Shown piece after piece: positions 1-9,928 of a stretch of 64,000 nucleotides of DNA. Positions within the stretch are counted from its first letter, which is position 1; every line of letters begins with the position of its first letter. Below the pieces are notes generated by a model, which searched no databases, was not told the origin of the DNA, and was given only the letters and a program-made list of their open reading frames with translations. Source of the DNA: Poteriospumella lacustris (lineage: Eukaryota > Sar > Chrysophyceae > Chromulinales > Dinobryaceae). Where the stretch lies: positions 1 through 64,000 of the forward strand of contig SMOI01000025.1 in the NCBI GenBank assembly GCA_008000375.1, read 5' to 3'. The translations under genes and the position numbers were made by a program.

Positions 1-84
1 TCAGCGTCAGCGTCAGCGTCAGCGTCAGCGTCAGCGTCAGCGTCAGCGTCAGCGTCAGCGTCAGCGTCAGCGTCAGCATCAGCG
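1..84. repeat. Hexanucleotide tandem repeat (TCAGCG)n
   Basis: About 14 head-to-tail copies of TCAGCG run from the left edge; one copy has A for the last G. The repeat lies in frame inside the minus-strand Doa10-like gene, where it encodes alternating Ala-Asp, so it lengthens an acidic linker without breaking the frame. It continues beyond the window, so the total copy number is unknown. Confidence 0.95.
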
Positions 85-1549
85 TCGTTGGCCGCAGTCG
101 GCGCCGTTGCCCCGTCGCTGTCGCCGTCGACGGCGGTGGCCATCGCGGCGATCGCCTCCGCTCGTAGCACAGCGTCACCGTCGAGTGGCCCGGCGATCGT
201 CGACGGGGCGTCGCTGTGCGCGCGGCTCGGCGCCGCGCTGTCGTCGACGTCGCTGGCGGCCGCCTCGAGCGCCTGCATCGCCGCGTACGTCGTGTGCAGC
301 TCCGTGAGCCGCTCGGTCAGCGCCGCCGTCTCCGACAGCTCGTGCATCTCGCGTAGATCGGCGATGCGGCCCTCCAGCAGCTGCAGCAGCGGCAGACGTA
401 GTACGACGGTGCCGCGGGCCAGCATCGCCTCGCACGTCGACAGGCGCGCGACGCAGACCGTCAGCAGCTGCCGCAGCGACTCGCGCACGTCCGCGGGCGA
501 CACCTGCAGCTGCACGGCGTCCCATTGCTGCGCGAGATCGCGGAGAAAGCGCAGATCGTGGTGAATGACGCGATGGGCGCCGCCGTCGCCGACGATGACG
601 AGACGCCGCCGGTCGACGACGAACTGGTTCTCCGGCGCGGCCTGAATCTCCTGTCGCTGGACGCGCCAGTCGGCGAAACGATCCAGCAGCGCCTGTTCTA
701 CGCGATCCCACTGCGGGGCACCGACATTGCTCGGCGTTGGAAAGACGTACGGCGCGCCGATGCGCTCGACGGACACGACGTGGACGAGCACCTCGACGAG
801 TTCGAAGAGCTTCGCGTGCGCCAGCTGCTCCAGCTCCGCGATCCACCGATTTCGCTCGTTGACTTCGTGCTCTAACTGCGCTATCCGGTGGTGCTTACGG
901 AGCTTCCGAATCCTCTACACAACGACAAAGCGCACAAGAACAAACACCCATCGGGGGCGGAGAGGCGGTGAGGCTCGCGAGTCGCGTGCGGGCAGCAGAG
1001 GCGGCTCGACGCACGACGTACCTTGTTGACGACGCGGTAGATCTCGTAGAAGAAGAAGGTGACCACGCCGATCATGGTCATGTCCATCACGCCCCAGTAC
1101 CACGCATTCACCAGGAACTGTGGTGTCGGGACGAACCGCCAGACGCTGCGGTGGCACGTCTCGGGCTCCAGGTCCGAGACGAAACACCAGTTCAGCTTCA
1201 TCCAGTAGTACGTGAAGATAGGCAGCACTATGACCCAGCATATTGAGGACAGGAGCAAGTGAAAGGACAAGGATAGGATCTCCGCGAGGCGCGGCAGCAG
1301 CTCCTTGGCGAGTTCGAAGGTGGAGACGTGCCACGACATGCCCTCCTTGTAGATCTTCTTGAATTTGAACTCTTCTCCGCAGAGCTCACATTTTGTTTTG
1401 TTGCGGGCGTGTTTTAACCATTCTTGTAGACAGTCCTGGTGCACATACTTAATGGAGCCATCGCATTTGCAAGGGAAATAGAGTTCCCGGCCAGGTTCGC
1501 TCTCTCCGTGACAAACGCGGCAAACTGGCGCCTCTCCATCGAGCGACAT
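1..1549 (-). CDS. Doa10/MARCH6-like membrane RING-CH E3 ubiquitin ligase, N-terminal part
   Basis: This family places ubiquitin on misfolded or short-lived ER and nuclear-envelope proteins (ERAD-C). The first ATG in the conserved frame is at 1549. Residues 8-65 form a C4HC3 RING-CH finger: CRVCHGE, then FPCKCDGSIKYVHQDCLQ, then the CELC pair. The segment KYVHQDCLQEWLKH followed by CELCGEEF resembles MARCH6/Doa10 more than short MARCH proteins. Two hydrophobic segments follow. An intron (1021 to 915, GTACGT...GTGTAG) joins VNK to RIRKLRKHH. Exon 2 (914 to 1) is open throughout and encodes a helical, coiled-coil-rich stretch, then an Asp/Ala-rich linker. It runs off the window, so the rest of the multi-pass ligase is not visible. 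Human MARCH6 also has an acidic linker after its first membrane segments. I am confident of the RING-CH and fairly confident of the Doa10 assignment. Confidence 0.75.
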
Positions 1550-1995
1550 GGCTGGCGATTTTGAGATACCAATACCAGGAGTGCTATCGTGGTCAATGCG
1601 CAAGACCTGTGATTGTATTCTAATCGCCGACGGCGGCGAAGATGGGCGATCGACGTTCCCACCGACTGTCGACGCTCATGGTACATTCGGTGCATCAAAG
1701 TCCAGTTCATTTAGTGCTTTCGGACAACTATTTCGTACAGAAGTACACGTGTGGGAGGTGGAAGTTGCCGCCGCATCGAAAAGGCCGCGTACGCTCTATG
1801 TACGATAAAAAGGACTCCAAGAGCAATCTAAATAAGTTTATCTAGTTAATCTATTATAGAAGATCGAAGACGCGGCAACAATAGAACTGAAAGACACAGG
1901 CACAACGATGTCACCCCACAGCGAGACAACGCCGCCACTGAGGGATCACACGAAAAACTGAATAAAACAGAATAAAACGTAGGGGAAAAGGATTC
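1550..1995. other. Intergenic region upstream of the Doa10-like gene
   Basis: These 446 bases lie between two minus-strand genes. They must hold the 3' end of the methylsterol oxidase transcript and the promoter of the ligase gene. I see no other gene or repeat. Confidence 0.6.
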
Positions 1996-2961
1996 TTAGG
2001 AAGATTTTGGGTGAGCGGCATCGTTTGCAAGTCGCTTCTGTTCGTACTCGAGAAAGGATACGTCGGTGCCCATCAGATGGTCCCAAATGGTCGTCAACGC
2101 GCCGTAGTTGCCCACGTTGTGGCTGTGGTGATACTCGTGGAATCGACCACCAGAGCACCATTTGGAAATGAAATTGGGGAGGAATTGATAACCCGAGTGA
2201 GCGTTGATAGACTCTGTCTGGCGGATGACCACCCACAGCCAGAACACCAGCGCGTGAGTGCCCATCAGCAGGCAGCCAGCGATGGACGAGAATGTGTTGT
2301 GAAAGGTATCCTCGACAGGATGAGCAAAAACAGCGGCGATGCCGACATTCACCGTGTAGCGGTGGTGCTTTTTGTGGAAGTACTTGTACACGGACTTGTG
2401 GTGCAGCGCGCGGTGGCCCCAGTAGCCCATCGTGTCAGTCACCGCCGCGGCGACGAGTAGATCACGCAAAATGACAGAATAGGCGGGAATAGGCCCACGC
2501 ACGCTCATCCCCATGTAGCTGAAAGGTTGAAAAAGGACGTACGCCGCCAGGGGAACGCCGACTACCTGAGCGATCAGCGTTTCTCGGATGTTCTCCCACA
2601 CCAAAGGGACGTCCACTTCAGCATCCGGCTGGATTTGATACCTTTTCAGGAATTTCACCTTGTACATGACGAAGAGGAGCAGATTGTGGGCCCAGAAGAG
2701 TGCGAAGTTCAACAGCGACGTCGCCAGCACAAAGAAGATCTGGTCGCTCAAGTTCGTCGAATCCACGAACGCGACCCATCGCTCACTCCATGACGATGAC
2801 ATTATAACGTCGTCGGAACACCTTTCAAAGACAGTTATGTCCTTTAGCAGAGGATTCTTGAATGTCTTATCGCACATGGCTCTCCCGATGCGATCTTCGT
2901 CGATTGATCGTCGATTGATCGAGACCGATGATTCTGGTACTTCACCTGTCCTTAGTACCAT
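1996..2961 (-). CDS. C4-methylsterol oxidase / sterol desaturase family membrane hydroxylase
   Basis: This 321-residue di-iron membrane enzyme matches the MSMO1/ERG25 group, which oxidises the C4 methyl groups of sterol precursors in the ER. The histidine boxes are in the usual order: HRALHH followed by HKKHH in the middle, then HPVED and the C-terminal FHEYHHSHNVGNYG. The segment RQTESINAHSGY corresponds to the conserved RLLETIDVHSGY region of methylsterol oxidases, which supports this call over C5-desaturase. Several hydrophobic helices precede the boxes. The gene is a single exon with ATG at 2961; a second ATG sits about 30 residues in and could be the real start, because the N-terminal residues are not conserved. 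The protein ends in KSS rather than a dilysine ER signal. Confidence 0.8.
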   Translation of the reverse strand: MVLRTGEVPESSVSINRRSIDEDRIGRAMCDKTFKNPLLKDITVFERCSDDVIMSSSWSERWVAFVDSTNLSDQIFFVLATSLLNFALFWAHNLLLFVMYKVKFLKRYQIQPDAEVDVPLVWENIRETLIAQVVGVPLAAYVLFQPFSYMGMSVRGPIPAYSVILRDLLVAAAVTDTMGYWGHRALHHKSVYKYFHKKHHRYTVNVGIAAVFAHPVEDTFHNTFSSIAGCLLMGTHALVFWLWVVIRQTESINAHSGYQFLPNFISKWCSGGRFHEYHHSHNVGNYGALTTIWDHLMGTDVSFLEYEQKRLANDAAHPKSS

Positions 2962-3145
2962 TCTTATCTAGATAGTGTATAGCATATTACGTACATGGAG
3001 CTCTTCCTTCGGGCACATCGCGACCCCGACGAGCGACGAGTGACAACTTCAGGCGATGCTCGTTCCCGTCATCACATCCGCGTCATATCTTGTGTGAACA
3101 CCGTAGGATCACTATTGAATTGTCGAGTAAGGTACTGGAGACAAG

Positions 3146-4234
3146 ATGAAGCTGTTCTCGCTACTCGCGTTGATGGCAGCCCTCGCGGCCGTCTTCCTCG
3201 TCACGAACTGGGGCGAGGACTTCAACGAGCTTGACACAGCGTCCAAGATATTGACCGTCATCTTTCAACGGGTGCTGCCTCTGGTAGCGACGAGTGACAA
3301 GACGTTTTTCCCGCTGTCGATCGAGCGGCAGGTGTACGCGCAGCACAGTCGAACCTTCAACCACCTCGAGACGCTCTTCAACAGCGACTTGGAGGACGTC
3401 GAGCTTCTGGAAGCCTTTGCTGACAATGATGGTGCGAAGATCCCTCTTCGCATTTATCGCAAGAAAGAAGCGGGGGCGAATAAGCTGCGTCCGGTGCTGC
3501 TGTGGATTCACGGTGGCGGCTGTATCCTCGGCGAAGCGAACCTCGACGACAACACGTGCAAGAAGTACGCGTTGCTGAACGACTTCCTGGTCGTCAACGT
3601 GGACTATCGCTTGGCCCCCGAGCACATCTTCCCCACGGCGGTGCACGACGTCCACGCGGCGTTGCAGTGGATTCGCCGTCATGCCCGCGAGTTCGGTGGC
3701 GACGTGTCGCGCGTGGTCATCAGCGGCGAAAGTGCTGGCGGCTATCTGACCCTGGCTGTGGCTGCGCTGCACTATTCCGACGAAGAAAAGCGCAAGGGCT
3801 CCAAGTTGCGCATCGTCGCCTTGGTGCCCGTGTACCCGTCGGTGGACAGTTCGTTCGTCGGCCGCCCGATGCTGTCCAACATCACCGGCATCCTGCCCGT
3901 CAGCCACGTCGACCACATGCGGTACTTGTACTCTGGTGGCCGTGTGCGTGAGCTGTCTCGCAATTACCTGTTCGCGCCGCTGTACACCGATGATCAGGTG
4001 CTTCGGCGCTTCCCACCGACGATCACCGTCGTGGCGAAGCACGACATCCTCGCCACCGAGGGCATCCAGTTCGCCGAGCGGCTGCAGTCGCTGGGCATCC
4101 CCTCGGATCTGCTGCTGTACAACGCCAGCATCCATAACTTCTATGGCCGGTGGTACTTCAGCGAAGGCGACTTGGCGATGCAGCACGTCGCGGAGAAGCT
4201 GCGTCCGCTTCTCGTTAAGGCGCCTGCCGTTTGA
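3146..4234 (+). CDS. Alpha/beta hydrolase of the hormone-sensitive-lipase (HGGG) class with N-terminal signal sequence
   Basis: This is a 362-residue esterase or lipase-like enzyme in a single exon. The oxyanion-hole motif HGGG is in LLWIHGGGCILGEA. The nucleophile elbow is GESAGGY. A DYRLAPEH segment is typical of the HSL/arylacetamide-deacetylase branch. The acid is likely the Asp of KHDIL and the base is the His of ASIHNFYG. The first 20 residues are hydrophobic after Met-Lys and look like a signal peptide or N-terminal anchor, so the enzyme is probably luminal or secreted, as AADAC is. The substrate cannot be deduced. It is divergent from the methylsterol oxidase, with 184 bases between the start codons. 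Confidence 0.8.
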   Translation: MKLFSLLALMAALAAVFLVTNWGEDFNELDTASKILTVIFQRVLPLVATSDKTFFPLSIERQVYAQHSRTFNHLETLFNSDLEDVELLEAFADNDGAKIPLRIYRKKEAGANKLRPVLLWIHGGGCILGEANLDDNTCKKYALLNDFLVVNVDYRLAPEHIFPTAVHDVHAALQWIRRHAREFGGDVSRVVISGESAGGYLTLAVAALHYSDEEKRKGSKLRIVALVPVYPSVDSSFVGRPMLSNITGILPVSHVDHMRYLYSGGRVRELSRNYLFAPLYTDDQVLRRFPPTITVVAKHDILATEGIQFAERLQSLGIPSDLLLYNASIHNFYGRWYFSEGDLAMQHVAEKLRPLLVKAPAV

Positions 4235-4656
4235 TCGGCAACCCGCCGCCACCACTGAACGACACACAGCTCCAGCAGCTTTGAAGTCTTTGAAGTAAAG
4301 GTGCTTTGCATGTATAGTTGCGCACAAACGAAAGGAGAGAAGAAGAGTAGGACACGCAGGCTCGGTAATCGTAATTAGTACACGTCAAACCTGTCAGACA
4401 GTGAGTGAGTGATGTGTGATATGTGATATGGGCGCTTCTGTCTGGCGAGATGAACGGGTTCACAGACCAATCTTCGCTTACTGTATCCCATGGTATGCGG
4501 CGCATACTGCGAGAGTACTACTGCAGGTGCAATTGATTGGCCCACCGCCACAGCAGCTGGCTTACCCCCTCCCCCAGCTGTCCCAGCTGTCCCAGCTGTC
4601 CCAACCTCTGCGGTCCGAACGCTGCAGCCGCAGCTGAGGGCGGAACTGCTGAACGG
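4235..4656. other. Intergenic region with short CAGCTGTCC repeats
   Basis: No ATG-initiated gene is visible. From 4573 to 4599 there are three perfect copies of the 9-mer CCCAGCTGT. The sequence then becomes GC-rich and leads into the minisatellite. Confidence 0.6.
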
Positions 4657-4890
4657 CTGAACGGCTCACCCCGCGGCGATCTGAACGGCTCACCCCGCGG
4701 CGACCTGAACGGCTCACCCCTCGGTGACCTGAACGGCTCACCCCGCGGCGACCTGAACGGCTCACCCCGCGGCGACGTGAACGGCTCACCCCTCGGTGAC
4801 CTGAACGGCTCACCCCGCGGCGACCTGAACGGCTCACCCCTCGGCGATCTGAACGGCTCACCCCTCGCACCCCTCGGTGACCTAACCGCA
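4657..4890. repeat. 24-bp minisatellite, about nine copies
   Basis: Units of 24 bp begin at 4657, 4681, 4705 and so on, with core CTGAACGGCTCACCCC and two alternating endings, GCGGCGAC or TCGGTGAC. The order is roughly R-R-L-R-R-L-R-L, then a degenerate last unit. Because 24 is a multiple of three, all frames stay open; one plus frame would read repeats of LNGSPRGD. There is no ATG ahead of it and a stop follows at once, so I treat it as non-coding. Confidence 0.9.
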
Positions 4891-4984
4891 TGACCGGCGG
4901 TTCACTTCAGCCGTTCTTCGAGCGTTTGCGACCTTTCCTCAGACCCCATCAACAACTCTCGCTATCTGCAAAACTCCTTTCAAC

Positions 4985-5378
4985 ATGACAGACTCCGAGA
5001 AATTGGATCTTATTTTGAAGCTTATGCAGGGTATGGATTCCCGACTTGTAGCTCTGGACAACAGAATGGGAGCTCTTGAAGAGACAACGGCCAAGGGTGC
5101 ATCAAGCCTAGAGAACAGAATGGGAGGTATGGGAGCGAAAATCGATAAAATTTAAGGTAGCTTGGACGAATTTCGCCGCGAAACGAAAGAGCGCGCATTG
5201 CGCAAAGCTGCAGCGAAGAAGTATGGCGACTACTTTTCCGAATCGTTCAGTTCAAGGGCTTAGCCCTCCTGGGACTCCCGGTCCAGCGTATGGCGTGGTG
5301 GTGCCACTGTCACCGCGAGATGCAAGGGAGCCTCCTCCCCAGACCACTGGTGTGCAGCTGGTGGCGGAGTATTTGTAG
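4985..5378 (+). pseudogene. Broken ORF for a small coiled-coil protein
   Basis: An ATG at 4985 opens a 56-codon frame with a heptad-like pattern (KLMQGMDSRLVALDNRMGAL, then a second ENRMG). It ends at TAA at 5153. The same frame continues after the stop with more charged coil (SLDEFRRETKERALRKAAAKKY) to about 5240. A shifted frame then gives a Pro-rich stretch (LSPPGTPGPAYG) ending at TAG 5376. A stop plus a frameshift in an otherwise protein-like sequence suggests a decayed gene or the end of a transposable-element coiled-coil ORF. It could also be a real gene with an unrecognised intron. No terminal repeats were found around it. Confidence 0.4.
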
Positions 5379-5652
5379 CTCTGTTGCTCTGTTGCTATGG
5401 TGGCTGATGCCACGGGCGCAACGTGGAGTGGACAACTTCTTTGATTCAACGTGTAACGTCGTAATTACATCCGCATCGTGTCCTGGGTGCACGTCGAAGG
5501 ATCGTTGTCCCATGAAACAGCCGCGAACGGCTTTGGAGACCAGACGAAGCAGTTCTCGCTCCTCCTCCGCGTTCACGGCGGCGATGCTGTCGGAAATCGT
5601 TTTCTTTCTTCTTTTGTACAAGGCGCGCCCTGCCACGGCGCAGGCGCAGGCT

Positions 5653-8325
5653 TCACAGCGGCTGCATCGCCACGTGGCAAAATGGACAAAACGCTGCCGT
5701 TTCGGTGCCATCGACGGCAGCTTCGACTGCAAAACTTGCGAAGAGGTCCCAGCGCGACACCGCTTTGCACAAGGCACACCGCAGCAACTGCGATGAGGTG
5801 GAGACGTCAGCGTCGATGGCGGCGGTTGGTGCAGCGATCGTCGCGAAGGTGACGCAGCAGCGGTCGACGGCGACATCGCAGGCGCCGCAGGGGGCGAAGA
5901 AGATCGACGACGCGTCCCACACGAGCGACGTTGTGCAGCAGATGCCGCAGAGCTCCGCACTGGGCGGTGGCGTGTCGATGGGCCGTCGCTGCAGCACGCG
6001 GCGCACAACTGCCGACGAGGCGATGTCCGCGGCGCGCAATATCGACACCGCACGCGACCGCAGCAGCGACAGCGACGCGGAGGCGACGGCTCCATGCGGC
6101 TCGTCCGGCAGCAGCAATAGCAGGCCGCGGAGGTGTACGATGCGGAGGCGCAGCTGGGCCTTCGCCTCGCGGAGGGCGGCGTCCAACGCGTCGTCGTCGA
6201 TGTCCAGCGCTGTGCACACGCCGTGCAGCCACATGTGCAGCAGCTGCAGCCGGTGCAACTGCTGAAGCAGTGCCGCCCGTAGCGGCACAGCGTCGTTGAA
6301 CTGCGCGTCGTCGTAGGTAGTCACGGACAGCGTGTGGCGCAGACGAAACGGCTCGTCGCTGTTGTCGGCGGCGGCGAGCGTCTGCAGAGCGGCCGCTGGC
6401 ACGTGCGCGTGAATCTGCGCCAACAGTTCGGCTTGACTGTGGACAGGAGCAGACTGCGGGTGCGACGCGGGCGGCAGCTGTGACAGGAGCTCTGCGGAGC
6501 GCAGCAAATTGAACAGGACGATGTGCGCCAGGCGACGCGGGTCCGGCCGCAGGTGACGCTGCAGGTCGCCGTACATCGCCTGCAGTGCAAAGCCCGGCGG
6601 TTGCCCCGCAGCGCTTGCCGCCTGTCGCTTCGAGGCCGATCCACCGGAGGACCGCGCCTTCTGCGATGAGGGCGTCCGGGTGACGTCGTTGTCGCCGTCC
6701 GAGTCGCCGTCGTCGTCGTTGCCGCCGGCCGCGCCGTCGTCTGCGCCGTCGTCCGCCTCGTAGAACGCTGCGCGGAAGGAATTCAGCAAATGCGCGTCCT
6801 CTGCGTTGCGTGGGTCATCCTCTCCGACGCGGCTAAGGATCTCGTGCGCGTCGGCGACGGCGCGAGGAAAGACGACGTCAGGGCTCGCGCTGAGACCCAC
6901 CGTCTCGCGCCAGTCGCCCATCGTCAGCAGCACACGAAGAAGAGCGAAGATCGCTGTCTGTGGACTGGTCGCCGCGCCTTCACGCATTCGCTGGAGGAGA
7001 CTGTGCATGTACCACGTGCGCTCGGACCACTTGAACAGCCACCGCCGCGGCAAATCAAACGGCGACAACAACGCGCGCAGCACGAGTCCGGGTCGCCGCA
7101 GATCGCGACGCAATTGCACTTCGCGCGAATTGCTCAGATGTGGTGGGATTTTCCACGTGCAAAAGACCAACGCCGAGAGCTCGTCGACCGCGACGCCGTA
7201 GATGCCGAAGATGCCACGGGTCGATGTCCACGCCTGTCGCACGTGTGGGCGACCCGCGGCACTCGACAGCGACACGAGACGCAGCTCGCCAGTCTCAAGC
7301 GCAGCTATAGCCACATCATCGTCGTGGGGACTGGCGAAGCACCGCGGTCGGCAGAGCGCAGTGACGTCCGCGTTGGAGCTCCAGATCGCCGACGCGTCGG
7401 TGGCACCTGCGCCGCCCGTGTCGGTCGCTGTGAAGGCCGCGTTGTCGAAGGTGCCGCGGATGACACTCACCGACGTCACCAGTGTGTACTCTCCCCTGTC
7501 GAACAGCGACGATATCAATCGGCCGAAGAAACGTATGCGGCGGACGACGACCGGCTGCGCCTGTGCTGGCCAGTGCAACAGCAGCGCCTCGCCCTCCACG
7601 TAGCAACAAACGATGCACTGCGACTGGGATACCTCGTCGTAATGCGAACTTATCGCTACAACTCCGTATAGATGAAGCGTTGGGAGATCGTGAGGCGAGA
7701 GTGCCGCGGTTGGCTCGAAGGAGCCGTCGTCCAGCCTGTGCCACCGCACCAGCGTCGAGTCGTGAACGGTGACGATGGAGCCCACATCGTTGTCTGTCAC
7801 GCCGAAACACTTGACTGGCCCAAATGTAGGGAAATGCGCTGAGGCTTTGAAACTCCATTCGATTCCTCGCTCATCGCTGTACTCGTAGGAATCGGATGGG
7901 CCAGGTCTTGACACACTCGTCACTCCGGGCGACCCTTGACACCGCAGCGACAATAGATCGCCATCACTCAGCAGCACCAACACATTCCACATATTGAATG
8001 GCTTTATTATGGACTTCAACCACTGGAAGTCGATAATCCAACTGGGTGCAGCCGTGTTTTTCAATTGCAGCCATTCCATGGGCGAGGTTACAGTCTCGCT
8101 GACTGCATCTGTGTTTGCTCTTGGCGATATACTGAGGAATTCCGAGGAAAAGAAATGCATGTGATGACCGCACGCATTGAAGATGTGGATCTTCGATTTC
8201 GAAGCGACTGCAACACAGCCGTGCGCAGAAATCTTCACGTTATTGCCAGTCCCAACCGCATCGAATATCGTCTTTTCGTCCAAACTTTCCTGAACATACC
8301 ACGAAAGAGCATCCTTATATGCCAT
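5653..8325 (-). CDS. Probable TFIIIC subunit (GTF3C4/TFIIIC90-like): beta-propeller plus C-terminal zinc finger
   Basis: This is an 890-residue single-exon protein. Roughly residues 1-430 look like a WD-type beta-propeller, with repeated short hydrophobic strands such as GCVAVASKSKIHIF and WNVLVLLSDGDLLSL. An acidic, Ser-rich disordered linker (about 525-590) and a helical region follow. The last 100 residues carry Cys pairs CGICC, CGAC, CALC and a final CPFC, which fits the zf-TFIIIC pattern. A propeller followed by this zinc module is typical of the TFIIIC subunit that helps recruit TFIIIB and RNA polymerase III to tRNA and 5S genes. The first ATG in frame is at 8325. An in-frame upstream segment (8513 to about 8358) could be added only through a 32-nt intron, which I consider unlikely. 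Vps-type propeller proteins are the main alternative. Confidence 0.55.
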   Translation of the reverse strand: MAYKDALSWYVQESLDEKTIFDAVGTGNNVKISAHGCVAVASKSKIHIFNACGHHMHFFSSEFLSISPRANTDAVSETVTSPMEWLQLKNTAAPSWIIDFQWLKSIIKPFNMWNVLVLLSDGDLLSLRCQGSPGVTSVSRPGPSDSYEYSDERGIEWSFKASAHFPTFGPVKCFGVTDNDVGSIVTVHDSTLVRWHRLDDGSFEPTAALSPHDLPTLHLYGVVAISSHYDEVSQSQCIVCCYVEGEALLLHWPAQAQPVVVRRIRFFGRLISSLFDRGEYTLVTSVSVIRGTFDNAAFTATDTGGAGATDASAIWSSNADVTALCRPRCFASPHDDDVAIAALETGELRLVSLSSAAGRPHVRQAWTSTRGIFGIYGVAVDELSALVFCTWKIPPHLSNSREVQLRRDLRRPGLVLRALLSPFDLPRRWLFKWSERTWYMHSLLQRMREGAATSPQTAIFALLRVLLTMGDWRETVGLSASPDVVFPRAVADAHEILSRVGEDDPRNAEDAHLLNSFRAAFYEADDGADDGAAGGNDDDGDSDGDNDVTRTPSSQKARSSGGSASKRQAASAAGQPPGFALQAMYGDLQRHLRPDPRRLAHIVLFNLLRSAELLSQLPPASHPQSAPVHSQAELLAQIHAHVPAAALQTLAAADNSDEPFRLRHTLSVTTYDDAQFNDAVPLRAALLQQLHRLQLLHMWLHGVCTALDIDDDALDAALREAKAQLRLRIVHLRGLLLLLPDEPHGAVASASLSLLRSRAVSILRAADIASSAVVRRVLQRRPIDTPPPSAELCGICCTTSLVWDASSIFFAPCGACDVAVDRCCVTFATIAAPTAAIDADVSTSSQLLRCALCKAVSRWDLFASFAVEAAVDGTETAAFCPFCHVAMQPL

Positions 8326-8692
8326 TCTCAATGCAATCTACGCCCAGGAGACAAGATGAATGTGCAAACCTTGCGAGATAAGTCCTTTTCATGAACCAGT
8401 TCGCAGATCGATTTTGATTTCGACCTGGCCATCTCGGGTGATCTTTGCGAAAACACGAAATATTCATCCTGGATGAGCGTTAATCCGGCCTTCTGCAGGT
8501 GGCCGTTGACCACCGGCGGACCGGCGGCGCCATCGCCAAATCGCCAAATCGGCGATTCGAGATGAGGGAACTTTAGGATGCATCATACGATTCGTTGTTG
8601 TGCTTGGACTCATCGAACTTGCCTAAGTGACATCGAAAATATTTTTCTTTACAGAATCTCACTGAAACATCTCAAAAGAAACTGCCGGGAAG

Positions 8693-9507
8693 ATGTCAAC
8701 GACCACCGGAAACGTCATTACCCTTCGTGGATCGACGGATATCGTCAAGGAATTCTTTCACTACAGCGTAAACAGTATCTTGTATCAAAGAGGAGTTTAC
8801 CCTCCTGAATCCTTCAAACGGGCGTCAAATTATGGCTTGGCCATGATGGTGACAACGGATGAGGAGCTCATCAAGTACTTGACGAACATTGAGACGCAGC
8901 TCGAAGGTATCCTCCTTTTCATTGAATGATGACCCCCTCATTTCCCTTAATAATATGATCTAATCGTTAATTTATTAGCTTGGCTTATGGCGAGGTCTAT
9001 TCAAAAGCTCGTTCTCGTCGTGAAAGGTATCGAGTCGAAGGAGACCCTCGAACGATGGGTCTTTGATGTCGAATGCAACTCCACCATCCAAAACGGAGAG
9101 TAAGGCACATACATCTGCTCATCTATACTTTTTTCTTTAATGCGCTGGTTTCGTCGTATAGGGAGGTCAAGTCCGACAAGCCCTTGAAGGAGATCACCCA
9201 GGAGATCCAGGCCATCATCCGACAAATCACTGCGTCCGTCACATTCCTCCCGATTCTTGATGAGCCTTGCTCCTTCGATCTTCTCGTATATGCTGACAAA
9301 GAAGCTACTGTTCCCGTTCTTTGGGAGGATTCTGACCCTTGTTACATCGAGAACGGTGAAAAGGTGTCGCTTCGCTCCTTCAACACCAAGGTACGTTGAT
9401 GTCGCCCCGCACGCTGAGTTGAGAACTTTTCGCTTGATTACTTGCATGTATAGATTCACAAAGTTGACTTGTCGGTCTCCTACAAGCTCGAAGACTTCGC
9501 TGTGTAG
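8693..9507 (+). CDS. MAD2L1: Spindle-assembly checkpoint protein MAD2
   Basis: MAD2 is a HORMA-domain protein that inhibits Cdc20-APC/C at unattached kinetochores. Four exons (8693-8906, 8979-9099, 9162-9390, 9454-9507) join in frame to 205 residues, the same length as human MAD2. Conserved blocks are ITLRGSTDIVKEFF at the start, NSILYQRGVYP, VTTDEELIKYL, IIRQITASVTFLP, SCSFDLLVY-like CSFDLLVYADKE, and the C-terminal safety-belt segment LRSFNTKIHKV. All introns are 54-72 bp. It is divergent from the TFIIIC-like gene. Confidence 0.95.
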
Positions 9508-9928
9508 GCTTACATCACCGCAGCCTTCGCATCAGTAGTCAGTCGCCATCCTCCCACCTCAGTCGTCATATGTAAAATATGCAATCGCCACGTACCACCC
9601 ATGACGTGTATTTCTGTTCCCATCACTAGTATCGGATCTATAATCATGGGATATAAAGTCGTGCCGTGTCTATCCACTGTATAGGCTGCCAGTCGTTACA
9701 GCAGAGTGGAGAGGAGACAGAGAGCGTTTCAGTTTTGACTCATCAATCTGGAATCATTTAGTATCGTCCGTCCAAGTCGATCGGTCTTCGATACGACTTG
9801 AATGCAAATTACCATCGATTCTGAGACAGATATCTGTGTCTAAGTTATCAATACTTTTGCCTGTGGTTCGTCGCCCATCATTAGATCCAAAATATACGTA
9901 TTTCTGACCGCATCGTGACTGAGGACGG
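9508..9928. other. Intergenic region between MAD2 and the orphan membrane protein
   Basis: These 421 bases are moderately AT-rich and hold the MAD2 3' end and the promoter of the next gene. I see no gene, tRNA fold or repeat. Confidence 0.6.

Noticed and set aside
525-875. Plus-strand 116-codon frame opposite the Doa10-like exon 2
   Set aside because: It is the antisense reading of a supported coding exon and has no ATG-led conserved domain.
4537-4893. RGD-containing repeat protein from the minisatellite
   Set aside because: The apparent start is TTG, not ATG. A 24-bp repeat is open in every frame by arithmetic, and nothing upstream would express it.
5310-6095. Minus-strand 261-codon frame overlapping the end of the TFIIIC-like gene
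   Set aside because: Most of it is an Arg/Ser-rich out-of-frame reading of GC-rich coding sequence. The last part looks more protein-like, but no start, splice or family supports it.
8326-8513. N-terminal extension of the TFIIIC-like protein through a 32-nt intron
   Set aside because: The join is in frame, but 32 nt is far shorter than every other intron here and the donor is weak. The ATG at 8325 is simpler.
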